Shown here: piece after piece, positions 30,402 through 42,158 of the stretch | Layout: each line of letters starts with the position of its first letter | How positions within the stretch are numbered: the stretch's first letter is position 1 | NCBI GenBank assembly: GCA_024195265.1 | Contig: JAJLRJ010000011.1 | Coordinates: 4,452,866 to 4,516,865, forward strand | DNA: 64,000 nucleotides | From: Dendrophyllia cribrosa | Taxonomy: Eukaryota; Cnidaria; Anthozoa; Scleractinia; Dendrophylliidae | Reading direction: 5' to 3' | The notes under the pieces: model-generated | Databases searched by the model: none | Told to the model about the DNA's origin: nothing | Seen by the model: the letters and a program-made list of their open reading frames with translations, nothing else | Made by a program: the position numbers and the translations under genes

Positions 30402-30895
30402 CCGTAGAGTTCCGATAGAAGCGACCCTCGTTACTTTCGGAATTAGCAGCCTTTGGGGGTCGCTACTTTCGGGGGGTCGTTACTTTCGGGGAACAAAAAT
30501 CGTTTACAAATAAAGCTGGCGCGAGCTTTTTTTCGAAATAATAAAACTATACAACATAAAATTAAAAAAGAATAACATTTTATTGTCAGTGGTCGGGACG
30601 AGTTGTATTAGTTTGTCTCTCAGTTCTTTCTTAGACTTCTAAGTCCTTTCTTAACGCCAATTTTTATAAACGCAAGGAATCTCGATGCCTCCTCCTTGAA
30701 CCCATACACCTTCAGGCGCACTGCTGCTTTGGCCAGATACACGGCAAATCATCTTGACGTCCTTTTCCAGCAATAGCTTGTACTTGTACTTTCGGGGGGT
30801 CGCTACTTTCGGGATTTACTAGCGGCCACAAAAAATTGACGTTACTTACGGGGGATCGCTACTTTCGGGGGGTCGTTACTATTGGAACTCTACGG
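30402..30895. mobile_element. TA-flanked MITE, CCGTAGAGTTCC family
   Basis: Ends CCGTAGAGTTCCGATAG and CTATTGGAACTCTACGG, flanked by TA. Subterminal repeats of GGGGGTCG(C/T)TACTTTCGG. The empty target ATTAGCATATG is seen in the P1 copy at about 20028. Confidence 0.85.
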
Positions 30896-31079
30896 TATGT
30901 CTTCTTCAGTAGCTGTTCGTTTATCCTTTAGGCACATTTTGGTTAAGTTTAGCGATCATCGGTTGCAATGCTAACGAGATATGACGTCACAAATAGCATG
31001 AAGTCATGAGCATGAGCATGAACAGAGGGGAGGGTCCGGAAGTTTGAATCTTTTATTTAGAGCGTTTTGCCACGCCCCT

Positions 31080-31296
31080 AAAGGTGATGTTACACGGGAC
31101 AATTCGCAACCTTACGACGATTTTTAGCGAAACAATGTTGCGCGAAAAGTTGCGCTAAAGTTGATGCCGTGTAACATGGGTGTGCGGACGATTTTCTTCA
31201 CAATTTTTGCGTTGCGAGTTTTTGAATTATTTTGAGCTAAAATTATTTTGAGCTAAAAATCGTCGTTGCGAATCGCCTCGTGTAACATCACCCTTA
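31080..31296. mobile_element. MITE, AAAGGTGATGTTACACG family
   Basis: Inverted ends AAGGTGATGTTACACG and CGTGTAACATCACCCTT, with inner ATTCGCAAC/GTTGCGAAT arms. No ORF. Confidence 0.85.
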
Positions 31297-31495
31297 AGGT
31301 AGTTCAACGCGATTTTTCAAGAGAATGTTTAACTGTATCATATTTTACAACAATAGCAAAAAAGTTAATTTTTTGTAAAATACAAGATTTTGGATGACGT
31401 CACGGACCCCAGCAGAGCTATAACGCATAATATTTACATTATATTGTAGAGCACATCACAAGCTATCTATTAGATATAAAATATTTCTGATATAA

Positions 31496-31995
31496 NNNNN
31501 NNNNNNNNNNNNNNNNNNNNNNNNNNNNNNNNNNNNNNNNNNNNNNNNNNNNNNNNNNNNNNNNNNNNNNNNNNNNNNNNNNNNNNNNNNNNNNNNNNNN
31601 NNNNNNNNNNNNNNNNNNNNNNNNNNNNNNNNNNNNNNNNNNNNNNNNNNNNNNNNNNNNNNNNNNNNNNNNNNNNNNNNNNNNNNNNNNNNNNNNNNNN
31701 NNNNNNNNNNNNNNNNNNNNNNNNNNNNNNNNNNNNNNNNNNNNNNNNNNNNNNNNNNNNNNNNNNNNNNNNNNNNNNNNNNNNNNNNNNNNNNNNNNNN
31801 NNNNNNNNNNNNNNNNNNNNNNNNNNNNNNNNNNNNNNNNNNNNNNNNNNNNNNNNNNNNNNNNNNNNNNNNNNNNNNNNNNNNNNNNNNNNNNNNNNNN
31901 NNNNNNNNNNNNNNNNNNNNNNNNNNNNNNNNNNNNNNNNNNNNNNNNNNNNNNNNNNNNNNNNNNNNNNNNNNNNNNNNNNNNNNNNNNNNNNN
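31496..31995. other. Assembly gap, 500 N
   Basis: Exactly 500 N, the conventional placeholder for a scaffold gap of unknown length. Apparent ORFs across it are meaningless. Confidence 1.
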
Positions 31996-32269
31996 TTTTT
32001 GACTGTAGTGCGACCTGGCCCTAAGTCTAAACCCATTGTTCATGCTTATATGTTTCAATTTTTACAGAAAGCCAGCACAACAAGAAGTTGTAAAGCATTT
32101 TTTTTCCACGGGCACGGATCAAAAACGTCTAATCTTCATGCTTTTGTCTCACATACCACAAATACGTGTGTGAAAAGCTGCCACCTGCTTTTTGATAAAC
32201 AAATAATTAGGTTTTACAATTTTTAACAAAACGTTGTGACAAAATCAATAATCAGCCTTGTGGGGCTTA
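31996..32269. other. Non-coding
   Basis: Short unannotated stretch after the gap; no repeat or gene recognised. Confidence 0.4.
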
Positions 32270-32842
32270 AAGTGCATATGAAGTAATTTTTTATTTTGTC
32301 ATGTTTTGGAGGCTATTATGTCTTTATTTCGAAATGATAAAAGAAATTTGGCAGAAAAAATTTAAGGCCTCTTTTTTTGCCGTCTAAAGTAGCACAATTT
32401 GTAGAAATCAGTGTCCCGGAGACTGGGAACGAGTTGTCGATATCCATTGTGTTGATGACGTAGAAAATACTTGAGATTCGTTCTTTTGTATGCTCACATT
32501 GTGTTTCGTTCCATTTCTTCAAAAGAATGTCAGACTGTGATGAAATTACGTCTTCTACAGAGTCTCTGTCAGACAGACAGAAAGTTGCCGAGGTCGAAGA
32601 CTTCTCCTTTGCCGCCATGATAATCGTGAGTTGAAGTATTTTCTACGTCACAGCGTGGTAATACAATAGCTTTGGCCGCGCGCTCGATAGAGACACTTTC
32701 TGGCGGAAAATTCCAAACTTTCAAGCCGAATAATTTCACAATGGGAAGGATCTTTTCGATGAAACCCACAAATTTAGATAAAGAAAGTAAAGCACTATCA
32801 AACCATGGAAATTCTTTTTTTACTTCATATGCACTTTAATTA
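32270..32842. mobile_element. Inverted-repeat element, AAAGTGCATATGAAGTAA family
   Basis: AAAGTGCATATGAAGTAA at the left and TTACTTCATATGCACTTTA at the right enclose about 570 bp. Two overlapping short open frames on the minus strand (32316-32618, 32569-32769) have no recognisable domain; they may be random or a remnant of a captured 5' exon (GAAGTCTTCGACCTCGGCAAC-like region near an ATGGCGGCAAAG start on the minus strand). Confidence 0.65.
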
Positions 32843-34149
32843 TAGATAGATTTTCAAAGTTTACTGCACAATTGCAGAGCTGTTGTGGACCATGGAGGAA
32901 TTCGATCGAATTCGAGCAGCTTTCAGTGGAAAAATAGTGAGTCGATCGACATCGACATGTTTGTTGAATACATCATTTATTGTCGGGATTGGATTGGGGC
33001 TTTAAATGAACCAAAGCTTCCCAAGATGGCGCGTACTTAACTGACGTGAAATTCCTGTATGCGCATGACTGAGTACAGCGAAATACACTCTTTTGTTTTG
33101 AAATGAGTGGCTATATCACAAAACAAATAAGCGATGTTTTCCGGACTTGATGTACTGTTGAAAAATTTACCAGTAGTTTTTCATCAGGTTTAAAACTCGA
33201 CGCGTTATCAGGTTTAATATAAAACTTGAGGTGAAGCCGAGAGTTTTCAACCTGATAAAACACGTCCTGCAAGTTTTAAGAACGACTTCAAAAACATTCC
33301 ACAAAAAGCGTGTCTCGAAGGAGAATAAGCAACTGCGCTTTTGTGCAAAGAGGAAATTAGCATACAAGGAAAACAAGTAGATTGATTAGCATACAACACA
33401 TGTGCCACATAACATACCGACTGGCTTCGACGAAGTGAGCATGGCTTTCCGGCAACTATCGAAAGTTTTGGTATTTCTAAGTTCTCAGGAAAATACAATC
33501 TACTGAAAAATGTTATACTAAAGTTGACAGGTATCGTGGATAAATAAGTAGCTTGAATCTTATGCGCTGTTGTTTTTCTTTAGCCCTTCTATTGTTTTGG
33601 CGTTTGTTTCAGTTTTTAGAACTGTATGCATAACTAATGTTGGGGTTATACGGAAATCTTTCCATTAAAGTCACCATTTGTTGTGCTAAGAATCCTGAAC
33701 AATTACTACCCATATTAGAATTCTTTATATAAAGATCATGGTGGTCATTTTAAAATCATTCTCTTTGATCAGTTCAGTGATAATTGTATTGTTTGCACAT
33801 TCAACCCCACTTTCTCCCGAAACTGAAATCAAATCCCTCTCCGGGCTTTTCAGAATGACCATGGATTGCCAGGTATAAAGGTTCATTCACGTGATCAATT
33901 AGACGTCTCTGATAGGCTCATGTGCTTTTGAATTATCGGTGAGTTTTTGAAAGTATTATAAAGCACCAAATTGACTTCACAACATTAAGACTGTATCTTC
34001 CACTTCCGCGGATTCTCCGCTAAATCAGAAAACCCTGCAGTTCACAGCTTAAGGATAATCAATTTAAGAAATACTAAATAAAAACTGTGAATAGTCAATT
34101 GATTTGTAAAAACAATATTAACGGGAGGTGGAAACAAGTAGTTGTTTAA
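32843..34149. other. Non-coding spacer
   Basis: No gene recognised. Two ATCAGGTTTAA motifs at 33182 and 33208 and their inverse near 33250 suggest a degraded inverted repeat at 33160-33270. Confidence 0.35.
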
Positions 34150-34722
34150 CCCTATTCGGCCTGGGAGGGGGCGGGGGGCACAAAGTGCCCGCGCTAACTT
34201 TCAACATTCATAACTTTTTTAATATACATTCAAACGCCATCAAACTTTGTGACTTTTCCTAAAATTTATCTGGCAACAATTTCATATGACAATTTTTTGA
34301 TCACGTGACTTGATATTTCCATGGCAACAAGATTTTGACAGCCATGTTTTTTGAAATTTGCATATTTGTACCTTTGAATGAAGAAAAACAATGTTTATTG
34401 GTATAACTTTTATATTTTTTACGTCATTTAGTGTTTATTTATTGGTTTTGATTAATTTTGCGTCAATTTGGACGGTTTTTAAGAGGTTATGAAGAATTTC
34501 AGAAATCCAAGATGGCGGCCGTATAACTAATAACCTAATAACTACGTCATATGACGTCATCGTTCCATTGTGCGGACCGCAAAGGGGACATTTTTGGACG
34601 TACTATGTACCCTCTAGGTTTCATTGTCATAGTCTTAATGTTCTTGAAGTTACGAAGGGGGGGCACAATGTGCCCCCCCCCCCCAGGCTCAGGAACTCAA
34701 AAAAAGCCCAGGCTGAATAGGG
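34150..34722. mobile_element. piggyBac-like (TTAA) non-autonomous element, family P2
   Basis: TTAA at 34146-34149 and 34723-34726 flank ends CCCTATTCGGCCTGGG and CCCAGGCTGAATAGGG. Subterminal inverted GGGGGGCACAAAGTGCCC-type motifs on both sides. TTAA duplications and CCC...GGG ends are diagnostic of piggyBac-type transposition. No transposase. Confidence 0.85.
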
Positions 34723-34726
34723 TTAA

Positions 34727-35432
34727 TAAACGAGTCTTGATTTGACGTCATCTTATTAACATTTTGTAAATTTAGACCTCTATGCAACGTTAAAAACAAG
34801 AAATATTTAATTATTCAACTTTTCAACGTACATAGAGTTGATTAGGAGAAAAAACAACTTCGGGGTTAGGTGCACTTTAAGATCACGTTTATGACTAATT
34901 GAACCTATTTGTTGTGCCCAAAACACACCCTGCTCATACAAAGCCTTTGAGCTGACTGCAAGCTTTGTCAGAGTCACCTATACTATACTATACTAGGGGG
35001 TCTACCTATTTTGAGTAACCGCGCGCAGCGCTATTTCTCTCAAAACGGAATCCCGGGGCCCCCCGAGAACGGAATTAGGTACTTGAACGCTTTTATAAGA
35101 TGCTATACACAATTAGCTAAGAGAAACGAAAATAATTAACTTTAAAACTATTACATTGAATGTTAGTAACGAATAAGGAACTCCTGAGATTTAAAATAAA
35201 AGTGATAATGAGTTCTTTCAATGCCAGAACACTGACGCGTAAGAGCATACCATTAGAGTGGTTCAACCAGTTGAATAAAACAGAAATAGATATATCGAAT
35301 GAGCAAATATTATTTTAAACCTGTCACACACCTCCTTCCTCACTACACGATCGTTTAAAAATACAGTTTATTAGTCTTTTCATTGATGTTCATTTGTTGA
35401 AATGTAAAATATTGATTTATATTGCCATATAG
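34727..35432. other. Upstream intron or flank of the mosaic gene
   Basis: No exon is recognised. A TATACTATACTATACTAG short repeat at 34978-34996 and GAGAACGGAATTAGG-type repeat motif at about 35065. The CUB exon begins with an incomplete codon, so at least one exon, including the signal peptide, must lie upstream. Confidence 0.4.
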
Positions 35433-35822
35433 TTTGTCCAAATCTGATAACCTTGAATGAGACATCAGGAGCCATCACCAGTCCTTACTACCCCAGAAAT
35501 TACGGAGATAACCAGGCTTGCACCTGGGAGTTCACAGCAAGGAAAGGAAAACGCATTGTGTTGATGATTAAAGACATGTACTTTGAAAACCAGTATCCGG
35601 CAAGGTGTGCTGTGTCCTGCACTTGTGATTATCTGGAAATTCAAACTGGATCCCTTTCTGGTGATGGTGCTTTAAGAAGTAAAAGAATGTGTGGAAGGCT
35701 CATGCATGTTGTGACACTTGTTTCCTTTAACGAGACCCTGAAGGTGCAGTTTGTCTCTGACGGTGCACATAGGTACCGTGGATTCAAGGCAGCTTACACA
35801 CAAGTAAACTACCCTTTTTCCG
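35433..35822 (+). CDS. Mosaic gene exon: CUB domain
   Basis: A 390-nt phase 1-1 exon between acceptor CATATAG and donor GTATGT encodes one whole CUB domain: Cys at the start, SGAITSPYYPRNYGDNQACTW with the typical G-x-I-x-SP-x-YP-x-x-Y and C-x-W, a CDYLEI block (Ca-site region), a conserved FVSD and final GFKAAY. Six Cys besides the first include an extra CAVSCTC cluster. CUB domains are extracellular protein- or glycan-binding modules, here the N-terminal recognised module of a secreted or surface protein. Splices in phase to the D8C exon at 36604. Confidence 0.85.
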
Positions 35823-35982
35823 GTATGTAAAAACGTGAAATGTTATCTTGTACTGGCCATAGTTCTGAAAATAAACGCAGCAAATAAAAAAGAAAGTTAA
35901 GGAAATGTCGATCAAGAAAGGTAGATGACAAATTCTACAAAAGAATAATATCTCAAAAACAGATTGCCCGAGAGACCACTGA

Positions 35983-36223
35983 GGGCCGGGTTGTTCGAAA
36001 GCCGATTAACACTAACCCAGGATTAAAAGTTGATCAACGGTTCATTTTCTCTTGTATAAAAGTGTTTTCAGTGCTTTTGTTTTGTGGAGTTTAAGGTTAG
36101 TTGACGTCAAAACTGGAGGACAGAAAGCATAAACAGAAAACATCACTGAAAAGTTAAAAAAACTGAAACCAAAATCCACGCTAATCCTGGATTAGCTTAA
36201 TCGTGCTTTGAACAACCCGGCCC
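35983..36223. mobile_element. MITE, GGGCCGGGTTGTTCGAAAGC family
   Basis: Ends GGCCGGGTTGTTCGAAAGC and GCTTTGAACAACCCGGCC, with subterminal TTAACACTAA.CC.GGATTA arms. Lies in the CUB-D8C intron. A lone related end occurs at 37945-37978. Confidence 0.8.
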
Positions 36224-36603
36224 AGAGATGAAAGAAATTGTATTAAAACATATTTTTTAGAATTTGATTAAAAAGGTACATATCTCAAATAAACATTTTA
36301 AACTGGCTAATTGGCATAAAAACAGACGTCCATGAATCACATCATATTTCGCATGGGTTGATTTTGTTGACTTTTAATATGTTGATATAGATGCCTCAAA
36401 CGTTAAAGCACTGTGAAAAGAAAAATTATGTTGCACGAATTTTGACTTCCTGGCATAACTTTCCTGGACTAGAGGTATGATGACAAATACACCTAGTGAT
36501 GAGTTACTTGACTCTCCACTGGATTAACAGCATCTTTAGATATAATGACTTTCAAAAGTAGTAAACAAGTTAATAATTAATGTAGTTATGAAATATTTCC
36601 TAG

Positions 36604-36978
36604 GATGTTCCAACTACATATTCCTTAAAGAGTCTAACAGAGCAATAACATATTATAACAGAAGCATTCATTTCCTATGCGATGCAAACCTAACTGGCTG
36701 GTACAGATTCGGTGAAGAGGCTGGAAGTCAAATAGCTGATTCCTGTGTCGATGTGTATCATTGTAGTACAGAAGGGGCTGGATGGCTCAACGGAAGCCAC
36801 CCAGCAGTGGCTGATGGGGCGGTTCAACGCCAAGTATGTTACAGTCATTTGGGCGACTGTTGTGAATATTCAAATTACATCAGCGTCCTTAACTGTGGAG
36901 GATTTTACATTTACAAACTGAATCGGCCACCTCAATATTATCTGCGTTACTGTGGCAACGGATTACCACAGGCCCCAG
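36604..36978 (+). CDS. Mosaic gene exon: D8C (uromodulin-type) domain 1
   Basis: A 375-nt phase 1-1 exon (acceptor TTTCCTAG, donor GTATGA). It encodes the eight-cysteine D8C module: GWYRFGEEAGSQIADSCV, then GWLNGSHPAVADG, VC, DCC, NCGGFYIYKL and RYCGNG. The same order (W-RF...C, W-LNG-HP, VC, CC, C-GGYYVY, YC) is found in uromodulin, GP2 and OIT3, where it precedes the ZP domain. Extracellular; disulfide-rich. Preceded by an about 25-residue lead with one extra Cys. Two N-glycosylation sites are visible (NLT, NGS). Confidence 0.88.
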
Positions 36979-38326
36979 GTATGATAGCATGTTTTGTTTC
37001 AGTGGCACCTCTCTTTTTGCACAACACATCGCCTCACGCTAACATAGTTTACGATATCTTACCATTTCTATGATAGACGCTATAACTAAGGAACTTGAAG
37101 TGCATCGTTGAGCAATGTTAAGGTAGCAGGGGAAAGGAAACAATGCGCAAGGAAAGTGTTATTTCTGACGATTGAACCTGCGAATTAGGCTGAAATAGAA
37201 ATGTTGTCGACACTAGATACAGCAAGGCCGGGGCCTGAGGCCCGAGCATCATGGGTAATGATGCAGTGGTAAGGAGTATAGCACATGGAATTTCATCTGG
37301 ACCTTAGAACCAACCGTTCCCACTTGATTTATGCCAAATGTATTTCAGTGTAAAAAAAATTGTTTCGTTTTAACCGTATAAGCCTCGTATGTACTCCTGA
37401 CATTAGCATTTACATTTATCTGATACAGTCTTTGCGCTAGAAGGAGGTTCTTGGAAATTTCTGTTGTATTTTTACTGAAAATATACCACGAAAGTTTGTT
37501 ACCCATGCGCATGAATATAGGCTACTTGGAGCCTCTTGTTATTTATTCTGAATCGCGATGGTCAATTGGCGTAGTGTGTGGTTTCGTGGTCGAACGGTCC
37601 GTGTTCAAATCAGCGTAAAGTGCGCTTTGTTTTGTTATGTTCTTTTTCTTTCTCTGTTTCTATTTTCTGTTTATTATTTGTACATTATTGTAATAGAGTC
37701 ATTCATTTGTCAAAAATGGCGACGTTATTTTAAGTTTTGACATTTTTTCTTTATTTTAAAGTTTGTGTAGCGGGCTCTGCTACGCAGCTATATTAAACGC
37801 TTATAAATTAAGAAAGATGGCAGATGTTAAGCTCGGTAAAGAAATGAGAAAGATGCAATGTTCATCATGTCACGAGCGTGGAAAAAATAAAAAAAAAACC
37901 TTTTTAACAAGTAAATTAAATCTTCGGTTAGTTTTAATCATGGGTTAATAGCGTTAATCGGCTTTCGAACAACTGGGTCCTGACATATACTAGGGTTTCT
38001 TTGGCTCAGACTCGTGTTCCAAGGTAAATAGTAATCGTCTTCAATAAAGTTTATGTTATCGCTGCGGAAATGTTAGGGTCAGAAATTTCTTAGGCGTCAT
38101 AATTACGTTGAAACGCGCCCTTGTCTGTGCCCGCCTCGAATAGCCCTTGCTAATTGCGGGCAAAACCTTTGTGAACTTATAATTCGACTTGAAATAAAAC
38201 TTGTTGTTGTTGTTGTTGAGCGGTGTGTGATGCGGAGCGAGACTGGGTCGGACGCGCTCGACAGGGCCCGAGTTCAAGATATGTTATACATAATTAAAAC
38301 AAATGTCAGGAACCTCTTCATTGTGA
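36979..38326. other. First part of the 9.9-kb intron
   Basis: No exon. 37560-37625 has a weak tRNA-like GTGGTCGAACGGTCCG...GTTCAAATC stretch, possibly a SINE head. A MITE end with TTCGAACAACTGGGTCC is at 37962-37978. (TTG)n at 38203-38218 looks like a SINE tail. Confidence 0.4.
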
Positions 38327-38706
38327 TCAAGCCATTTTTGAATAAAAATGCGTGTTTTTTACCTTTTCTCAGTGAAAAAAAAAAACATATAAAATGCTAC
38401 CAAAAGCATCAAAATGTTAAATTGTATGTTATTTTGCAACTCTAGCAAACAATATTTGCAATTTCCGCATGTTTCCAAAAATATTGAATTTTAAGTAAAA
38501 TCCAAGATGGCGGCCATCTTGGCGGCCATTTTGGATGACGTTACGGACCCCCAGCAGCGCCATAACCCATAATGTTTACCTCATCTTGTAGAGCACATCG
38601 CGGGCTATCTTTTAGATGTTAAATATTTCCGAAATATTGCAACATCGCAAAAAACCACCTTGTACCACGGCGGGGGTATAAGTTTGCGTGTACGTCCGAG
38701 GGTTAA
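38327..38706. mobile_element. piggyBac-like element P1, right half
   Basis: Nearly identical to 20147-20546: ATTTTTGAATAAAAATGCGT, AAGATGGCGGCCATCTTGG, TTACGGACCCCCAGCAGC, ending GCGTGTACGTCCGAGGG then TTAA at 38703. The left half is replaced by a (TTG)n-tailed short repeat. Confidence 0.75.
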
Positions 38707-39290
38707 AGGCAAGCAAAGTGGCTTTGACAGCCTTAACAAAAACAGCAGCTCTGTTATTTTAATTAAAATAGTTATTTTAAATAGTTAATTGAAATAAACT
38801 ATATTAATATTATATATTGGTTCATGCACTTCGTTTGGAAGGGATGAGAAGTAAGTTTACAGTTTGCACCTGAAACAGGAGTAACGAAACTTGTTCGCAG
38901 AATGAAATCTAAAATCATTCGTTTAGTTAGGTTTAATAAAAAAAGATTCTGAAACTTATTCCAGAGAGCATTACATTACATTATATTCCTTGGAAAAATG
39001 AAAGCAAAGATTTAATTCGAAATTGTGAAACTTACCAAGAAAGATTTCAGAAAAGAAAACATGTTATATTCAAAAGAAAACAGCCTATGAAACGAATGGA
39101 AAACTCTTAGAAAAAGCTATGGAAGATCTTCAAAATAAGGAACTACTCAATATAGTGATGGTCGAACACAATCTTAGTGAAGGAACGCAAAACAGTAAGC
39201 TGTTTAGGAAAAATGCACGCACTTTTGAATTTGACAGACATGTTTCGGATACAACCGTATCCATCGTCAGTTTCTGGATGTTACAAGTTG
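38707..39290. other. Non-coding intron
   Basis: AT-rich; an open stretch with ENSLEK-like residues at 39020-39240 has no recognised homology. Ends in an (AT)n tract at 39296-39315. Confidence 0.35.
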
Positions 39291-39319
39291 TGGAAATATA
39301 TATATATATATATATACAA

Positions 39320-39539
39320 ATACAAATTAGTGTGAGAAGGGAGATATGGACAACTAATTGCCCCATAATCTTTGGATCACCAACCTATTCTCGTTAGGAA
39401 GGCGATTCACAGCGATTTCTGAAATATATACATAGACAGTTAAAGTGAGAACAGAAATTTTCACAACAAAGATTATGAGTGAGGCACTTTTTCACTCATA
39501 ATCTTTGTTGTGAAAATTTCTGTTCTCACTTTAACTGTC

Positions 39540-39593
<54 letters not shown>

Positions 39594-39790
39594 AATTAGT
39601 GTGGGAAGGGAGATATGGACAACTAATTGCCTCATAATCTTTGGTTCACCAACCTATTCTCGTTAGGAAGGCGATTCACAGCGATTTCTGAAATATATAC
39701 ATAGACAGTTAAAGTGAGAACAGAAATTCTCACAACAAAGATTATGATGAAAAAGTGCCTCAGCCGGGAGTTGAACCCCACTTATGGCCA
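39320..39790. repeat. Dispersed repeat block R (two copies) with long perfect palindrome
   Basis: The tract ACAAATTAGTGTG(A/G)GAAGGG through CAACAAAGATTATGA is present at 39322-39478 and again at 39589-39745; a third copy is at 43812-43960. Between the first two, 39431-39546 is a perfect palindrome with about 50-bp arms, and 39543-39589 is (AT)n. A partial tRNA-like tail (GCCGGGAGTTGAACCC) follows at 39761. Confidence 0.75.
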
Positions 39791-39794
39791 GGAT

Positions 39795-40425
39795 TGCACG
39801 CAGCTACGAAATTTACTAATTTTACGATTTTTCGTTACAGCTTGCGAATTTTACGAAATTTACTATTTTTACGATTTTTCGTTACAGCTTGCGAATTTTA
39901 CAAAATTTACGATTTTTCGTTACAGATCTTGCGAATTTTGCGAATTTTACAAAATTTGCGAAAATTACGAAACTCGCTACCTCAACGATTTTTCGGTAGT
40001 GTGATGCTAATTAACTCGCAATCCCACACCCAGCTTGCATAATTTACGATTTTTCGTTACAGATCTTGCGAATTTTGCGAATTTTACAAAATTTGCGAAA
40101 ATTACGAAAACTCGCTACCTCAACGATTTTTCGGTAGTGTGTGATGCTAATTAACTCGCAATCCCACACCCAGCTTGCGGATTTTACAAAATTTGCGAAA
40201 TTTGCGAAAAATCGCTAGCTCCACGATTTTTCGGCGGCGTGTTGCGAAATTTTGCATTTCTTTGTGATGCTAATGAACACACAACCCCACACTCAGCTTG
40301 CGGATTTTACAAAATTTGCGAAATTTGCGAAAAATCGCTAGCTCCACGATTTTTCGGCGGCGTGTTGCGAAATTTTGCACTTCTTTGTGATGCTAATGAA
40401 CTCACAACCCCAAGTCACTGCCAGC
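39795..40425. repeat. Tandem repeats of GCGAATTTTACGAAA type, then about 122-bp units
   Basis: Irregular 6-18 bp units (GCGAATTTT, TACGAAATT, ACGATTTTTCG) cover 39800-40010. From about 40033 larger units appear that start CAGCTTGC and end with AACTCACAATCCCACACC; clear copies begin near 40034, 40171 and 40295. The inverted version of the short motif occurs at 43280-43590. Confidence 0.7.
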
Positions 40426-40429
40426 TTGA

Positions 40430-41420
40430 AAGGACCGAGACGCATGTATACTTCGTTCTTAAAACGTATTCCCATAAAAATACACGAAGCTGGACACACA
40501 AATTAACACACGACAACAAACAAGGACCGTACACGCATGTATACTTCGTTCTTAAAACGTGTTCCGATAAAAATACACGAAGCTGAACACACAAATTAAC
40601 ACACGACAACAAACAAGGACCGTACACGCATGTATACTTCGTTCTTAAAACGTGTTCCGATAAAAATACACAAAGCTGGACACACAAATTAACACACGAC
40701 AACAAACAAGGACCGTAGACGCATGTATACCTCGTTCTTAAAACGTGTTCCGATAAAAATACACGAAGCTGGACACACAAATTAACACACGACAACAAAC
40801 AAGGACCGTACACGTATGTATACTTCGTTCTTAAAACGTGTTTCGATAAAAATACACGAAGCTGGACACACAAATTAACACACGACAACAAACAAGGACC
40901 GTAGACGCATGTATACTTCGTTCTTAAAACGTGTTCCGATAAAAATACACGAAGCTGGACACACAAATTAACACACGACAACAAACAAGGACCGTAGACG
41001 TATGTATACTTCGTTCTTAAAACGTGTTCCTATAAAAATACACGAAGCTGGACACACAAATTAACACCGACAACAAACAAGGACCGTAGACGCATGTATA
41101 CTTCGTTCTTAAAACGTGTTCCGATAAAAATACACGAAGCTGGACGACAACAAACAAGGACCGTACACGTTTGTATACTGGACACACAAATTAACACCGA
41201 CAACAAATAAGGACCGTACACACATGTATACTTCGTTCTTAAAACGTGTTCCGATAAAAATACACGAAGCTGGACGACAACAAACAAGGACCGTACACGT
41301 ATGTATACTTCATTCTTAAAACGTGTTCCGATAAAAGTACACGAAGCTGGACACACAATTCAAATTATCACACGTCAACAAACAAGGACCGTACACGCAT
41401 GTATACTTCGTTCTTAAATT
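40430..41420. repeat. 93-bp minisatellite, about ten units
   Basis: Units starting AAGGACCGTACACGCATGTA recur at 40522, 40615, 40708, 40801, 40894 and 40987, exactly 93 bp apart; flanking units are diverged and later ones carry deletions (41151, 41205, 41286, 41390). Because 93 is divisible by three, one minus-strand frame is open for 189 codons as a 31-residue repeat. This is a by-product of the period, not evidence for a gene. Confidence 0.9.
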
Positions 41421-42023
41421 GGTTCGCCTGACCAATCAACTACCACGGATGTTTTCAGACATAAATAATCATTGGTCAATGAGTAATCAAGAAACTAAAA
41501 GAACCATAACATTTTGCAACCTAATTAGCCATTGAGTATTGACAATTAATGTACAATAGTACTCAACTTATTGCTTTTTGATTTAGTTGGTTTCACAGTT
41601 CTGTGCATGAATCAAAGTACCTTTTTACCCTGTCCTGTGCACGCTATGATGCAAGTCCATTATATTTGTCAGGGGTGGATCCAGGATTTTTCTAAGGAGG
41701 GGGTGCACCTCTAAGGAATGACGTAACCATGTAGTTGCTTTACTTTTCTTTGCAGAATACTAGTTATATTAGAACGATGCAGGTCATCTCAGGGGAATTA
41801 ATCAGTGTATTTAGGGTTAAGCACTGATTCGAAAATGGTTACCTTTTATTTACTGTTATGGTATAAGAACATTGTCCTGTGCCCTGCGACCGTCGTTTTG
41901 TACCAACCGTAATGGTATCCATACCCCTCAGGAAATTCCAGTTAAGCTACATGATTGCCATTAAGAAGAGTGGATTTTGAGTCTCCCCCCCCCCCCCTCC
42001 CCTCTTGGAATTTCACGGATATG
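41421..42023. other. Non-coding intron
   Basis: Repeat-derived motif GGGGTGGATCCAGGATTTTT at 41674 and a C-run at 41984-41998. No exon. Confidence 0.4.
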
Positions 42024-42158
42024 CTGTGGTTCATATTTTTCTTTGGTTTAAAAATTTTCAAACCAGTTTGATTTTTATTTTCCTTCGCCCAGATTCATTA
42101 ATATAAAAACCAAGCTGGTTTGAAAATTTTTAAACAAAAGAAAAATTTGAACCACAAC
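42024..42158. mobile_element. Palindromic MITE
   Basis: GTGGTTCATATTTTTCTTTG on the left and its inverse CAAAAGAAAAATTTGAACCAC on the right, with inner AAAATTTTCAAACCAG arms. Confidence 0.8.

Larger units (their letters stand above)
30295..31495. mobile_element. piggyBac-like element P1, copy with two nested MITEs, cut by assembly gap
   Basis: Starts after TTAA (30290-30293 area) with CCCTTGGACGTACAG and a long G-run, contains GATGCCATCC, the CGAGATATGACGTCAC block, and near 31393 GATGACGTCACGGACCCC with the TAGATATAAAATATTTC end motif just before the N gap. Two MITEs (30402, 31080) have inserted in it. Confidence 0.65.

Noticed and set aside
31456..32058. Minus-strand ORFs of about 190-200 codons
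   Set aside because: Run across the 500-N assembly gap.
32316..32769. Two overlapping minus-strand ORFs as a gene
   Set aside because: Inside an inverted-repeat element, overlapping in different frames and without motifs; at most a remnant of a captured exon.
36588..37073. D8C exon read through to 37073
   Set aside because: The D8C homology ends at the donor at 36979; the rest is intron.
40415..40984. Long minus-strand ORF of 31-residue repeats
   Set aside because: It exists because the minisatellite period (93) is divisible by three; units with deletions break it and there is no start context or domain.
40430..41420. CRISPR-like array
   Set aside because: Contiguous repeats without unique spacers in a eukaryotic intron; a minisatellite.
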